A stretch of 64,000 nucleotides of DNA. It comes from Haloechinothrix halophila YIM 93223 (GTDB taxonomy: Bacteria; Actinomycetota; Actinomycetes; Mycobacteriales; Pseudonocardiaceae). This document shows, one piece after another, positions 1-9,521 of the stretch; position 1 is the stretch's first letter, and each line of letters opens with the position of its first letter. Where the stretch lies: NCBI RefSeq assembly GCF_000504245.1, contig NZ_KI632509.1:4553502-4617501 (forward strand). The letters run 5' to 3'. The position numbers were made by a program, and so were the translations under genes. The notes under the pieces are model-generated. The model saw only the letters and a list, made by a program, of their open reading frames with translations, searched no databases and had not been told where the DNA came from.

Positions 1-2161
1 GTTCGCGCGCGCCGTGGTAGTCGTCGGCCGACGTCGCCGCGACCGACGCCGCGGCAGGCAGGTAGTAGCGCTCAACGTACTCGCGCAGCATCCGGGAGGT
101 CTGCACGCTCGGGCCGAGCGTGGCCAGCGTGTGCCACACCATCGACAGCCAGCCCTTCGGCACCCCGCCACCGTCACCGCCGTCGCGGTCGTAGAACAGC
201 GGCGCGACCTGCTGCGTCATCAGCTCGTACAGCGCGGCGGCCTCCAGGTCATCGCGGCGCAGCGGATCCTTGATGCCGTCGGCGGCCGGGATCGCCCAGC
301 CGTTGCTGCCGTCGTAGTAGTACTCCCACCAGCCGTCCTTGATGGACAGGTTGAGCCCGCCGTTGAGCGCCGATTTCATGCCTGAGGTGCCGCACGCCTC
401 CAGCGGCCGGGTCGGGTTGTTCAGCCAGACGTCGCAGCCCCAGTACAGGTAGCGGGCCAGCGACATGTCGTAGTCCGGCAGGAACACGATCCGGTGGCGG
501 ACGTCGGCGTCGTCGGCGAACCGCACGATCTGCTGGATCAACGCCTTCCCACCCTCGTCTGCCGGGTGCGACTTGCCCGCGACGACGACCTGCACCGGCC
601 TGCGTTCGTCGAGCAGGATGCGGCGCAGCCGTTCGGGATCGCGCAGCATCAGCGTGAGCCGCTTGTAGGTCGGCACCCTGCGGGCAAAGCCGACGGTGAG
701 CACCTCGGGATCGAAGACCCGCTCTGTCCAGCCAAGCTCAAGCGCCGACGCGCCCCGCTGCAACCAGGACTCCCGCAGCCTGCGCCGCACCTCACCGATC
801 AGCCGTTGCCGAAGCTCGCAGCGCACCCGCCACAGGTCGGCGTCGGTGACGTCGTCGTCGGCGAGCAGTTCGCTCATCTCACGGGCGGTCCAGGTCGGCC
901 CGTGCACGCCGTTGGTGACCGAGCGAAGCGGGATCTCGTCCTCGGCGAGCCCTGGCCAGAGTCGTTTGAACATCCGCCGCGATACCGCGCCGTGCAGCCG
1001 GGAGACGGCGTTCGCGCGCTGCGCCAGCCGCAGCCCCATGTGCGCCATGTTGAACAAGCCAGGGTTGTCCTCGGCACCGAGCTCAAGCACCCGCTCGACG
1101 TCGATGCCTGGCACGAGCCTGCCGTCGCCGAAGTAGCGGCGCATCTTCTCGATCGGGAACCGGTCGATACCGGCTGGCACCGGGGTGTGGGTGGTGAACA
1201 CGGTGCCCGCTCGCACCGCGGAGACAGCCTCGTCGAACGACAGCCCGGCGTCGGCGACCAGTTCCCGCGCCCGCTCGACGCCGAGGAACCCGGCGTGCCC
1301 CTCATTGGTGTGGAACACCTCGGGGTGCGGGTGGCCGGACAGCGCGCAGTATCGGCGCACCGCACGCACCCCGCCAATGCCCGCGAGCAGTTCCTGCCGG
1401 ATGCGGTGGTCGGTGTCGCCGCCATAGAGACGGTCGGTGACCGAGCGCAGGTCCTCGTCGTTCTCCTCGATATCGGTGTCGAGCAGCAGCAGCGGCGCCC
1501 TGCCAACGGTGGCTTGCCACACCTGCGCGAGCAGGTCCCGGCCGCATGGCATGGCGACGTCGACCAGCACGGGCTCGCCGTCGTCGTCCTCCATCCTGGA
1601 CAGCGGGAGCCCGCTGGGGTCGATCACCGGGTAGTGCTCGATCTGCCAGCCGTCGATCGACAGCGACTGCCTGAAATACCCCGCGCGGTAGAGCAGCCCG
1701 ACACCGATCACCGGGACGCCCAGGTCGGAGGCCGATTTCAGGTGGTCGGCCGCGAGCACGCCGAGACCGCCCGAGTAGTTCGGCAACGCCTCGGTGACCC
1801 CGAACTCCATCGAGAAGTACGCGATGCCGCGCGGCAGCGGCCTGCCATCGTTGTCCTGCTCGGCCAGCCGCTGGTACCAGCCGGGTTCGGTGAGGTAGCG
1901 GTGCAGCTCCTCGCTGGCCGTCCTGGTGCGGGCGATGAAATCCTCGTCGGCGGCGAGTTCGTCCAGCCGCGCCGGGGTCACGCCGGTAAGGATGCGCAGC
2001 GGGTCGCCGCCGACCTCCGAGGCAAGCTCGGGGTCCATGGCCTTGAACAGTTCTCTGGTCTCCGGGTGCCACGTCCAGCGCAGGTTGGTCGCCAGCTCGG
2101 TCAGACCGGCCAGCGGCTCGGGAACACGGGCGCGCACGGTGAACCGTCGGACTGCCTTCAT
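1..2161 (-). CDS. glgP: Alpha-glucan (glycogen) phosphorylase, 3' end cut by window edge
   Basis: Phosphorolytic release of glucose-1-phosphate from glycogen or maltodextrin, a PLP-dependent cytosolic enzyme. About 720 residues are visible and the C-terminus runs off the left edge. The start ATG at 2161 gives MKAVRRFTVRARVPEPL, typical of the actinobacterial short-form family with an N-terminal DUF3417 domain. The motif EACGTSGMKSALNGGLN carries the expected PLP-binding lysine (residue about 596, codon 374-376) and is followed by DGWWEYYYDGSNGWAIP, a hallmark of the TIGR02094-type enzymes. The usual length is about 850 residues, so roughly 130 are missing. It is divergent from the metallopeptidase gene at 2364 with about 200 bases between. 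Family assignment is firm. Confidence 0.95.
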   Translation of the reverse strand, partial: MKAVRRFTVRARVPEPLAGLTELATNLRWTWHPETRELFKAMDPELASEVGGDPLRILTGVTPARLDELAADEDFIARTRTASEELHRYLTEPGWYQRLAEQDNDGRPLPRGIAYFSMEFGVTEALPNYSGGLGVLAADHLKSASDLGVPVIGVGLLYRAGYFRQSLSIDGWQIEHYPVIDPSGLPLSRMEDDDGEPVLVDVAMPCGRDLLAQVWQATVGRAPLLLLDTDIEENDEDLRSVTDRLYGGDTDHRIRQELLAGIGGVRAVRRYCALSGHPHPEVFHTNEGHAGFLGVERARELVADAGLSFDEAVSAVRAGTVFTTHTPVPAGIDRFPIEKMRRYFGDGRLVPGIDVERVLELGAEDNPGLFNMAHMGLRLAQRANAVSRLHGAVSRRMFKRLWPGLAEDEIPLRSVTNGVHGPTWTAREMSELLADDDVTDADLWRVRCELRQRLIGEVRRRLRESWLQRGASALELGWTERVFDPEVLTVGFARRVPTYKRLTLMLRDPERLRRILLDERRPVQVVVAGKSHPADEGGKALIQQIVRFADDADVRHRIVFLPDYDMSLARYLYWGCDVWLNNPTRPLEACGTSGMKSALNGGLNLSIKDGWWEYYYDGSNGWAIPAADGIKDPLRRDDLEAAALYELMTQQVAPLFYDRDGGDGGGVPKGWLSMVWHTLATLGPSVQTSRMLREYVERYYLPAAASVAATSADDYHGARE

Positions 2162-2363
2162 GTCTGGAGACTAACGGCAGCCGGTGACCACGTCGCCACG
2201 ATCCGGCCGAGTGCCATCCCACCGAGCGGGGCGGGCGCGCGTTCCACCCGCCGATTGATCGGTACGGACCACGCGCGGGCGCACCGGCATCTCGGTAGGG
2301 TTTCCGCCTGTCGGCGCAGGAGAAAGGTCCTGGCTGGGGGCCGAGAACGGAGAGAATCACAGG

Positions 2364-3809
2364 ATGTTTCCCGCACACAACGGCAGAGCGACGGTCGCGG
2401 TTTGCACCGCGCTCGCGCTCGCCACGATCACCGGGTGCGACCAGGCGACCGAGGGGCAAGCGATGCCGGTCGACGTCACCAAGGTCAGTGGCTTCGAGGT
2501 CACGCATTTCGAGAGCGGCATCAAACCGGACGCGCCCACCCCGGACGTCACGGTGGAGAACGCGACTAGTGAGCAGGTCGACACGCTGGCGATCGCGACC
2601 ATCGCCGACCTGAACGAGTACTGGGGTGAGACGTTGCCCGCCGAGTTCGGCATGGAGTTCGACCCCGTCAGCAGGCTGGTCTCATATGACTCCCGCACGG
2701 ACGACGTCCAGACGCCGTGCGGCACGCTGAACCAGCCGAACGCCTTCTTCTGCGAACGGGGCGACGTCGTGGCATGGGACAGGGGCGTGCTGCTGCCGGG
2801 CATGATGGCCAAGTACGGCCCGCTGGCGCCGGTGACCGTCATGGCGCACGAATACGGCCACGCGGTGCAGCACCGGCTCGGCGACAAAGCGGGCATCACC
2901 GACGCCACGGCGTCGATCGTCAAGGAGCTGCAGGCCGACTGCTTGACGGGGACCTATTTCCGCTGGGTCATCGCGGACAACAGCGAGTACCTGCGTGTCT
3001 CCACCGCCGAAGGCCTCAACGCCACGCTCAGCTCGCTGTACTTCGTGCGGGACGCACCAGGCACGCTGCACGGCGAGCAGGGCGCGCACGGCACGTCGTT
3101 CGATCGCGCCTACGCGTTCCAGGAGGGCTTCGAGCGCGGGCCGAAGACCTGCGCGGGCTACGACAAGGCGCTGCTCGAAGACCGCACGACACAACAGGCC
3201 TTCAGCGACCAGGACACCAACCAGGGCGACCTACCGGTCACCGACGACAATGTGCGGCTGGTCAAGGAAAGCCTCGACGCGGCGTTCGACGGCACCGGCG
3301 GCGCCGAGATCGTCGCGGCGTCAACGGGCACCGCGAGCTGCGACGACGGCGGGCGGGCCGCCGCCTACTGCGCTGGCGAGCGGACCGTGGTGCTCAACGT
3401 TTCGGAGTTGACCCGGATCGCGCGGCCGCTCGACATCGCCGCGGAACGCCAGGGGCAAGGCTCGCCCGGCAAGGGCGACTTCGCGGCGTGGGCCTCGATC
3501 GCATCGCGCTACGTGCTGTCGGTGCAGGAAGCCGATGACCTGCCGCTGGACGGCCCGCTGACCGGGCTGCGCACCGCGTGCCTCGTCGGCTCCTGGGCCG
3601 GTGCTGCCAACCAGCCGCGCCAGGTCGATAAGGTCATCCGGCTCTCACCAGGCGACGTCGACGAGGCGGTGCTCGAGATGCTGCAGCCGGAGAGCTTGAT
3701 CGCCTCCGACGTCAACGGCGCGTCGGCGCCAAGCGGGTTCCTGCGCATCGAGGCGTTCCGCGTCGGCTACACCAACGGCCCTGATACCTGCACGGGGCGC
3801 TACAGCTGA
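2364..3809 (+). CDS. Neutral zinc metallopeptidase-like lipoprotein
   Basis: 481 residues. The N-terminus has a signal segment ending in a lipobox-like TITGC (Cys near residue 25), so it is probably a surface lipoprotein. The zinc site HEYGH lies at residues 162-166, followed by LQADCLTGTYFRWV, where the Glu is the likely third ligand; this is the pattern of the YpfJ/putative neutral zinc metallopeptidase family (PF04228). The roughly 180 residues beyond the peptidase core, with paired cysteines, are longer than in the simplest members. RBS-like GGAGAG lies upstream of ATG 2364. It is convergent with the ybbN-like gene across a strong hairpin. Substrate unknown. Confidence 0.85.
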   Translation: MFPAHNGRATVAVCTALALATITGCDQATEGQAMPVDVTKVSGFEVTHFESGIKPDAPTPDVTVENATSEQVDTLAIATIADLNEYWGETLPAEFGMEFDPVSRLVSYDSRTDDVQTPCGTLNQPNAFFCERGDVVAWDRGVLLPGMMAKYGPLAPVTVMAHEYGHAVQHRLGDKAGITDATASIVKELQADCLTGTYFRWVIADNSEYLRVSTAEGLNATLSSLYFVRDAPGTLHGEQGAHGTSFDRAYAFQEGFERGPKTCAGYDKALLEDRTTQQAFSDQDTNQGDLPVTDDNVRLVKESLDAAFDGTGGAEIVAASTGTASCDDGGRAAAYCAGERTVVLNVSELTRIARPLDIAAERQGQGSPGKGDFAAWASIASRYVLSVQEADDLPLDGPLTGLRTACLVGSWAGAANQPRQVDKVIRLSPGDVDEAVLEMLQPESLIASDVNGASAPSGFLRIEAFRVGYTNGPDTCTGRYS

Positions 3810-3856
3810 CGCGCGTGACCCTGCCGAGGGCAGCACGCATCGCCGATCGGCCCGCC

Positions 3857-3888
3857 GGGTGATGGCGGGGGCGTCCCCGCCATCACCC
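3857..3888. terminator. Bidirectional hairpin terminator between convergent genes
   Basis: Perfect 14-bp inverted repeat (GGGTGATGGCGGGG with its complement) and a 4-base GCGT loop, placed between the stops of the metallopeptidase (3809) and the ybbN-like gene (3909). There is no clear U-tract, as is usual in GC-rich actinomycetes. Confidence 0.7.
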
Positions 3889-3908
3889 GCAAACCGCTCA
3901 GCGCACGC

Positions 3909-4898
3909 TCAGAACAGCGCGCTGGCCAGGTCCCTGCGGGCCTTGACCACGCGCTCGTCTGCCGGGTCGAACAGCTCGAACAGCTCGACGAGGTGGTTGC
4001 GCAGCTCGTCCTTGGTCTCGCCAGCGTTGACGCGGATGGCGGCGATCAGCCGTGCGAACGCCGCTTCCGGCTGCTGCCGCGCGACCTCGACGTCGGCGGC
4101 GGACATGGCGGCCGTCGCGTCGGCGGGGTCGGCGTTCGACGTCTCGATGACGGCGGGGTCGATCGACTCGGTCCGAGCGGCGAAACGCACCTGGTTCAGC
4201 GCTGCTTTGGCCTCGGTGTTGGCCGGTTCCTCGTCGAGGATGCGCTGGTAAGCGGCCTCCGCCTCGGCGAAGTCACCCCGTTCGAAGGCTGCTTCCGCCT
4301 CGGTGAACCTCGGGTCCTCTGGCTCTTCGGCCTCGACCTGCCCGCCCGCTTCCTCGGCGGCCTTGACGCCGGGCAGCTTGTCCCGCAGCGCGTCGAGCAG
4401 CGAGTTCAGCCACTTGCGGATCTCGGGCTCTGGCAGCGCGCCGGAGAACGCGTCGACCGGCTGACCGCCCGCGATGGCGACGACCGTCGGGATCGACTGC
4501 GCGCCGAACAGCTGCGCGATGCGCGGGTTCGCGTCGACGTCGACCTTGGCGAGCACCCAGGCGCCGTTGGCCTCGTTGGCCAGCTTGTCCAGGAGAGGGC
4601 CGAGCTGCTTGCACGGCCCACACCACTCCGCCCACAGGTCGACGACGACAAGCTGCTGCATCGAGCGCTCGACGACGTCGGACTGGAAGCTCGACTCCGT
4701 GACGTCGATGACGGCACCACCTGCGCTGGGCGGCGCCCCCGTCTGCTGCCCGCCTGGCGCCTGCTGCTGGGAAGCGGCTTCCGCCCGCTGCTTGAGACTG
4801 GACAGGTCGACCGCGCCCGCGAGCGACGCCGACATCGCGGGTGAAGGTTGTGCTGATTGCGCACCTGATCTCGGTGCGGATCCGGGTGGTTGTGTCAC
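3909..4898 (-). CDS. YbbN/CnoX-like thioredoxin-TPR co-chaperone
   Basis: 329 residues from a GTG at 4898, chosen because AGGATGG precedes it and the protein then begins MTQPPGSAP, as in the mycobacterial homologue Rv1324; an upstream ATG at 4985 would add 29 unlikely residues. A Pro/Gln-rich N-terminal segment precedes the thioredoxin fold (about residues 63-170) with an intact WCGPC active site at 92-96. A TPR-like C-terminal half follows (about 215-329: [17 protein letters not shown] and similar). The family links redox protection with chaperone hand-off. The CGPC motif is kept here, so disulfide chemistry is possible. Convergent with the metallopeptidase gene. Confidence 0.85.
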   Translation of the reverse strand: MTQPPGSAPRSGAQSAQPSPAMSASLAGAVDLSSLKQRAEAASQQQAPGGQQTGAPPSAGGAVIDVTESSFQSDVVERSMQQLVVVDLWAEWCGPCKQLGPLLDKLANEANGAWVLAKVDVDANPRIAQLFGAQSIPTVVAIAGGQPVDAFSGALPEPEIRKWLNSLLDALRDKLPGVKAAEEAGGQVEAEEPEDPRFTEAEAAFERGDFAEAEAAYQRILDEEPANTEAKAALNQVRFAARTESIDPAVIETSNADPADATAAMSAADVEVARQQPEAAFARLIAAIRVNAGETKDELRNHLVELFELFDPADERVVKARRDLASALF

Positions 4899-5014
4899 GC
4901 CACCATCCTGGCACGAAACACCGCTACGCTCACCATGACCCGACGCGTGAACCATTACACCTCGCGGCCGGTCGGCCTCCGGCAACGACCAGCGCTGTTG
5001 GTAGCTTGCCCGCT

Positions 5015-5512
5015 ATGAATGATCCGTTGCCGTTCGACCCCATCGCCCGCGCCGCGGAACTCTGGGAGGAACGCATCGGACCCGCGCGGACCATGGCCGC
5101 CGCCACCGGCGTGATGCGCGTGCAGCAGATCATCCAGTCCGCCGTCGACGGCGCGCTCAAGCCGCACAAACTCACCTTCGCCCGGTTCGAAGCGCTGGTG
5201 CTGCTGACCTTCGCCCGCCGCGGCAGCTTGCCGATGCGGGTCATGGGCGAGCGGCTGCAGCTGCACCCGACCAGCGTCACCAACATCGTCGACCGGCTGG
5301 AAGCGGACGACCTGGTGACCCGGCTACCGCATCCGACGGATCGGCGCACCACGCTGGTGGAAATCACCCCCGCAGGCAGGCAGCGCTGCGAGGAGGCCAC
5401 CAAGGCCGTCACCGACATCGACTTCGGCCTGAACGGGCTGACCGACAGGCAAACGGATCAGCTCGTCGAGCTGCTGACCAGGGTGCGGAAAGCGACCGGC
5501 GACTTCACGTGA
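5015..5512 (+). CDS. MarR-family transcriptional regulator
   Basis: 165 residues, from ATG 5015; longer in-frame starts lie over the divergent gene's promoter. The winged helix-turn-helix spans about residues 50-125, with MGERLQLHPTSVTNIVDRLE as recognition helix region and DRRTTLVEITPAG as the wing, which is the MarR signature. It probably acts as a dimeric repressor binding a small palindrome and sensing a phenolic or lipophilic ligand. Stop-to-stop with the DUF3817 gene 14 bases away. Target genes cannot be read from the sequence. Confidence 0.85.
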   Translation: MNDPLPFDPIARAAELWEERIGPARTMAAATGVMRVQQIIQSAVDGALKPHKLTFARFEALVLLTFARRGSLPMRVMGERLQLHPTSVTNIVDRLEADDLVTRLPHPTDRRTTLVEITPAGRQRCEEATKAVTDIDFGLNGLTDRQTDQLVELLTRVRKATGDFT

Positions 5513-5526
5513 TCAGCCGCGCGTGA

Positions 5527-5895
5527 TCAGGCGGTCGCCTGCCCGCGACCGCTCGGCAGGTACAGCGCGACACCGGCGCGGCGATCGATCTCGGGCCCGT
5601 CGAACTTGCCGGAACGCAACGCCCACAGCTCGAACCACCAGGTGCACAGCGGCGGCACGCTCGCGGCGAGCGCGAGCAGCAGGGTCTTGGCGTCCCAGCC
5701 GAAGATCCGGTGCACGGCCAGCGCCGTCACGACGTAGACGGCGAACAGGATGCCGTGCACCATCCCGATGACGGGCACGCCACCCTCACCGAACTCGAGC
5801 ACGTACTTGACGAACATGCCCGCGAGCAGCGCCGCCCAGGACAGTGCCTCGGCGACGGCGATGATCCGGAACACCGTTGCGGCCTTGCCAACCAC
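5527..5895 (-). CDS. DUF3817 integral membrane protein
   Basis: 122 residues from GTG 5895, preceded by GGAGG with 5 bases spacing; the frame is open further upstream to 6039, but that extension is not conserved-looking and lacks an RBS. Three hydrophobic helices can be seen (VFRIIAVAEALSWAALLAGMF, VPVIGMVHGILFAVYVVTALAV, LLLALAASVPPLCTWWF). The spacing, the MVHG motif in the second helix and the size match the DUF3817 family of small membrane proteins common in actinobacteria. Function unknown. Divergent from the isomerase-like gene. Confidence 0.8.
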   Translation of the reverse strand: MVGKAATVFRIIAVAEALSWAALLAGMFVKYVLEFGEGGVPVIGMVHGILFAVYVVTALAVHRIFGWDAKTLLLALAASVPPLCTWWFELWALRSGKFDGPEIDRRAGVALYLPSGRGQATA

Positions 5896-6037
5896 GATTT
5901 CCTCCAGACACACGAAACGGCGGCTCTCGCTCACTGAGTAGGGAGTGGGCTCAGCGCTGAACCCGCCAACAGCGGCGTGATTGCCGCTCTGGTTGTCATT
6001 CTGAAGCGTGACGGTGGTCACCGGGACACTGGGCGGC

Positions 6038-7075
6038 ATGAATGACGCGAACCGGCAGCAGCCGAAAGCCGAATCCTTGCCACCGAACCAGCCGCCGCAC
6101 TTCTACCGGGGCGGCACGGCGATCGCCGCGTTCCGGGGTCTGCCGGTGGCAGACGACTACCTGCCCGAGGACTGGGTCGCGTCCACGACTACGCGGTTCG
6201 GCACCACCGGCACCGGACTGAGCGTGCTCGCGGACGGCACGCCGCTGGCGGACGCCGTCCGCGCCGATCCGGCTGGGTGGCTCGGCGCCAGGCATGTCGC
6301 CAGGTTCGGTGACAGCACCGCGCTGCTGGTGAAGCTGCTCGATGCCGGGCAGCGGCTGCCGGTGCACTGCCACCCGTCGGACGACTTCGCGCGAACGCAC
6401 CTCTCGTCGGGATGCGGCAAGACCGAAGCATGGCTCGTGCTGGGAACCACAGGAGAGCGACCCTCGGTGCGGGCCGGATTCCGCGCCGACGTCGATGAGG
6501 CGACGGTGCGGCGCTGGGTGTCTGACCAGGACAATGCCGCGCTGCTTGACGCACTGAACGAGATCCCGGTGCGCGCGGGCGACGCGCTCGTCATCCCAGC
6601 TGGACTGCCGCACGCCATCGGCGAGGGCGTGTTCGTGCTCGAACTGCAGCAGCCGAGCGATCTGTCGCTGACGCTGGAATGGCAGGGCTTCCTGGACACC
6701 GAGACGCAGGCGCACCTCGGCATCGGTTTCGAGCGGGCGCTGGCCGCGCTGGACCACTCCACCTGGGACGAGGACCGGCTCGCGACGCTGCTCACCCGGC
6801 GCGAGTCCGGTTCGCTGCTTGCCCCCGCCGCGGACGACTTCTTCCGCGCGCACCGGCTGTCCGACGACACGACGCTGGCGGCGGGGTTCGCGGTGCTCAT
6901 CGTGCTGGACGGCAGCGGTACGCTGCACACCGCCGACGGCGCAACCCTGCCGCTGGCTCGAGGCACCACTGCCGTCGTCCCGCATTCCGCCGGACCGGCG
7001 CGACTCGACGGGCCCCTCGACGTAATCGCGTGTCGGCCCCCTGCAGTGCCCAATCCGGGTGATGCGGTGTCGTAA
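6038..7075 (+). CDS. Type I phosphomannose isomerase-like cupin protein
   Basis: 345 residues, ATG 6038 preceded by GGGCGG. Cupin-type metal ligands in the expected order for class I mannose-6-phosphate isomerases: LPVHCHPSDD (His110 and His112), GKTEAW (Glu130) and IPAGLPHAIG (His192). The C-terminal segment forms a second beta-barrel-like half (AAGFAVLIVLDGSGTLHTADG). Such proteins interconvert fructose-6-P and mannose-6-P, but some paralogues act on other sugars, so the substrate is not certain. The GlnH gene follows 71 bases later on the same strand. Confidence 0.75.
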   Translation: MNDANRQQPKAESLPPNQPPHFYRGGTAIAAFRGLPVADDYLPEDWVASTTTRFGTTGTGLSVLADGTPLADAVRADPAGWLGARHVARFGDSTALLVKLLDAGQRLPVHCHPSDDFARTHLSSGCGKTEAWLVLGTTGERPSVRAGFRADVDEATVRRWVSDQDNAALLDALNEIPVRAGDALVIPAGLPHAIGEGVFVLELQQPSDLSLTLEWQGFLDTETQAHLGIGFERALAALDHSTWDEDRLATLLTRRESGSLLAPAADDFFRAHRLSDDTTLAAGFAVLIVLDGSGTLHTADGATLPLARGTTAVVPHSAGPARLDGPLDVIACRPPAVPNPGDAVS

Positions 7076-7146
7076 TTGGCTCTTCCCGGTTAGGTTAACG
7101 CCACGCCCCATGCGGCTGTCGAGAAGAACGGAGAGGTGCCCGCGAC

Positions 7147-8025
7147 GTGTCCACCGGCAATGGGCCACGTGCCCTGCCCCGTCGCACCCTCCTGCGCGGG
7201 GCGGCGGCCACCGGGCTGGTCACACTCACCGGCTGCGGGCCGGATGGCGCGAGCACCAGCTTCCAGTCCGCACAGCGAACCGGCTCCATCAAAGTCGGCT
7301 TCGCCAACGAGGCGCCGTACGGATTCCTCGACGAGACCGGCAGGCTCACCGGCGAGGCGCCCGAGGTGGCGCGGGCGGTGCTGCGGAAGTTCGGCATCAC
7401 CGAGCTTGAGGGTGTCCTCGCCGACTTCCGTCAGCTCATCCCGGGGCTCAAGGCCAACAGGTATGCGTTCGTCGCGGCAGGCATGTTCATCAACCCGTCG
7501 CGGTGCGCCGACGCGGCGTTCTCCATTCCTGACTACCAGGTCGAGTCGGCGTTTCTCGTCCCGAAGGGCAACCCGAAGGGCATCACGCGGTTCACCGACA
7601 TCCCCGATACGGACGCCCTGATCGCGGTGCTCACCGGCGCGGTGGAGCTGGGCTATGCGGTCGAGGCAGGCGTGCCGGAGGAACAGGTCGTGACGCTCGG
7701 CGACCAGGACAGTGTCTTCCGCGCCGTGCGGGAGGCCCGGGTCTACGGCGCCGCCGTCCTGGACACGACGGCGGCGTGGCTGTTGGAGCAGAACCCCGGC
7801 TCGGGGCTGGAGAAAACCGAGCCGTTCCGGCACGAATCGGAGCCGGGTATCGGCGCGTTCACCTTTCCGCGCGGCGCTACCGACTTCGTCGAGGCGTTCA
7901 ACACGGAGCTGCGCAAGCTCAAGGAATCCGGCGAGTGGCTGCGCATCGTGGAACCGTTCGGCTTCAGCGAGCGGAATGTGCCCCCGCCGGATGTCACCAC
8001 CGATCAGTTGTGCGGTGACGCGTGA
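7147..8025 (+). CDS. glnH: GlnH-like amino-acid-binding lipoprotein
   Basis: 292 residues from GTG 7147 (GAGAGG upstream). The Arg-rich N-terminus and TLTGC lipobox (Cys about residue 30) predict export and lipid anchoring. The rest is a family-3 solute-binding fold: KVGFANEAPYGFLDETGRLTGEAPEVARAVL is the classic amino-acid pocket start. No permease or ATPase genes follow; instead the next gene, overlapping by GTGA, encodes a four-helix membrane protein resembling GlnX. In mycobacteria and corynebacteria GlnH and GlnX sense extracellular amino acids for the kinase PknG (Rv0410c-Rv0412c). By pairing this is a sensor rather than a transporter component. It also resembles EhuB. Confidence 0.8.
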   Translation: MSTGNGPRALPRRTLLRGAAATGLVTLTGCGPDGASTSFQSAQRTGSIKVGFANEAPYGFLDETGRLTGEAPEVARAVLRKFGITELEGVLADFRQLIPGLKANRYAFVAAGMFINPSRCADAAFSIPDYQVESAFLVPKGNPKGITRFTDIPDTDALIAVLTGAVELGYAVEAGVPEEQVVTLGDQDSVFRAVREARVYGAAVLDTTAAWLLEQNPGSGLEKTEPFRHESEPGIGAFTFPRGATDFVEAFNTELRKLKESGEWLRIVEPFGFSERNVPPPDVTTDQLCGDA

Positions 8026-9455
8026 CCGACGACACCGCAACAGATGATGGCGCCGCGACACACGACCGCGACGTGGTCAAGGACGGCTCCGTCATCGAGG
8101 ACGGCACTGTGATCAGGAACGTCGCCGAGCACGCCGTGCGCCCGTCGGCGCTGGGGATGGCCCGCAAGGACTTGCTGCGCAGCACGCCGGGCCAGTTGGG
8201 CGTACTACTGCTGGTGCTCGTCGTCGCGGGGCTCGTGGTGGGGCTGGTGACGTCGTTGAGTGTGCGTTCGCGGCAGCAGACGCTGGCCGACTTGGCCACG
8301 TCGTCCGGGCAGTTCCGCATGGCGGCCGCTGAGTTCCACCGCTCGCTGTCCACTGCCGACACGGCGGCAGCGGCCGCGTTTCTCGCCCGCGACCAGAACC
8401 GGGCGACCGACCGGGTCCGCTACGAAACATCGTACGAGACGGCGATCAGTGAGGCGCAGTCCGCGCTCGCGTCGCTGGTAGCCGCGCGCGACGAGGACGC
8501 CGACTCTGCCCGCCGCAATCTGCTCGGCACGCTGCCGGGCAGGCTGTCGGAGTACACGGTGCTGATCGAGACGGCGCGGGCCTACAACCGGCAGGGCGAG
8601 CAGGTCGCGTCGACGTACCAACTGCTCGCCGCCGACGCGATGCGCGCGCATCTGCTGCCAGCCGCGCGAGAGCTGCACCAAGCGACGCGGGCGCGGGTGG
8701 CCGACAAGCAATTGTCGGCGATGTCGTTCCCGCTGCTGGAAATAGTGCTGATCGGGTTGCTGATCGCGACCCTGGTGACCGCGCAGGTGTGGCTGCGACG
8801 GCGCACCAACCGCCTGGTGAACGTCGGTCTCGTCGGGGCGACCGTCTCCGCCATCGCGATGTTGGTGTGGACGACGGTGGGCGCCGTCGCTGCCGGTTCG
8901 CACACCGAACGGTCGGTCGAAGACGGCACCAAGGTCGGGAACGCGCTGACCGACGCGCACATCACCGCACTCGCGGCGCGGAGCAACGAGGCACTACTGC
9001 TGGTGTCCGCCCGCGACGGCCACGACACCAGCCGCTACCAGCAGCGTTTCGTTGAGCTGCGGGATCGGCTGGTGGGGTCGGGCTCTGACTCGGGCGGCGA
9101 ACTCGCCTTGGCGAAGGCGGCCACCGACGACCCGGAGATACGGGACAGGATCGACACCGCCGCTACCGCCGCCGATCTCTGGCTGGCTCAGCACGACGTC
9201 GTGCTGAGCGCAGCGGGCGCCGCCCAGGCCGGTGCCGTCGAGGCGCTGCTCGGCTCGCCGGGCGCTAACGCGTTCACCACCGTCGACGACGCACTCGGTT
9301 CTGCCGTTGACGACGTCAGACACGACGTCGACGTCGATATCACCGCCGCCCGCTCTGCTCTCACAGCCATGACGCCCGGCGTCGTGATCCTGAGCGTGCT
9401 CACCGCACTCGCCGCGGGCGCCGGCGTCTGGCAGCGCCTCCGCGAATACCGCTGA
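8022..9455 (+). CDS. glnX: GlnX-like membrane signalling protein
   Basis: 477 residues; start GTG 8022 overlaps the glnH stop. Four transmembrane segments: about residues 58-80, 238-260, 268-294 and 452-472. The first and last pairs enclose two large helical extracytoplasmic regions rich in Ala, Arg and Glu, like the sensory part of chemoreceptors. This topology and the glnH linkage match mycobacterial Rv0412c (GlnX, about 440 residues). The N-terminal 45 residues are acidic and cytoplasmic. In the known system GlnX relays GlnH occupancy to PknG, but no pknG lies in this window. The stop is immediately followed by 21-bp repeats. Confidence 0.75.
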   Translation: MTDDTATDDGAATHDRDVVKDGSVIEDGTVIRNVAEHAVRPSALGMARKDLLRSTPGQLGVLLLVLVVAGLVVGLVTSLSVRSRQQTLADLATSSGQFRMAAAEFHRSLSTADTAAAAAFLARDQNRATDRVRYETSYETAISEAQSALASLVAARDEDADSARRNLLGTLPGRLSEYTVLIETARAYNRQGEQVASTYQLLAADAMRAHLLPAARELHQATRARVADKQLSAMSFPLLEIVLIGLLIATLVTAQVWLRRRTNRLVNVGLVGATVSAIAMLVWTTVGAVAAGSHTERSVEDGTKVGNALTDAHITALAARSNEALLLVSARDGHDTSRYQQRFVELRDRLVGSGSDSGGELALAKAATDDPEIRDRIDTAATAADLWLAQHDVVLSAAGAAQAGAVEALLGSPGANAFTTVDDALGSAVDDVRHDVDVDITAARSALTAMTPGVVILSVLTALAAGAGVWQRLREYR

Positions 9456-9458
9456 TCC

Positions 9459-9521
9459 GTGTCCCCCGCTCCCGGCGCCGTGTCCCCCGCTCCCGGCGCC
9501 GTGTCCCCCGCTCGCGGCGCC
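9459..9521. repeat. Three tandem copies of the 21-bp GTGTC repeat
   Basis: Three contiguous 21-bp units starting GTGTCCCCCGCTC and ending GGCGCC (9459, 9480, 9501; the third has one change). The array begins 3 bases after the glnX stop. The same repeat family occurs at 21306-21389, 22004-22150 and 44652-44704. Confidence 0.9.

Noticed and set aside
494-2569. 691-codon plus-strand open frame across the glycogen phosphorylase gene
   Set aside because: It is antisense to an unmistakable glgP frame, Arg/His/Pro-rich, and matches no family; long shadow frames are normal at this GC content.
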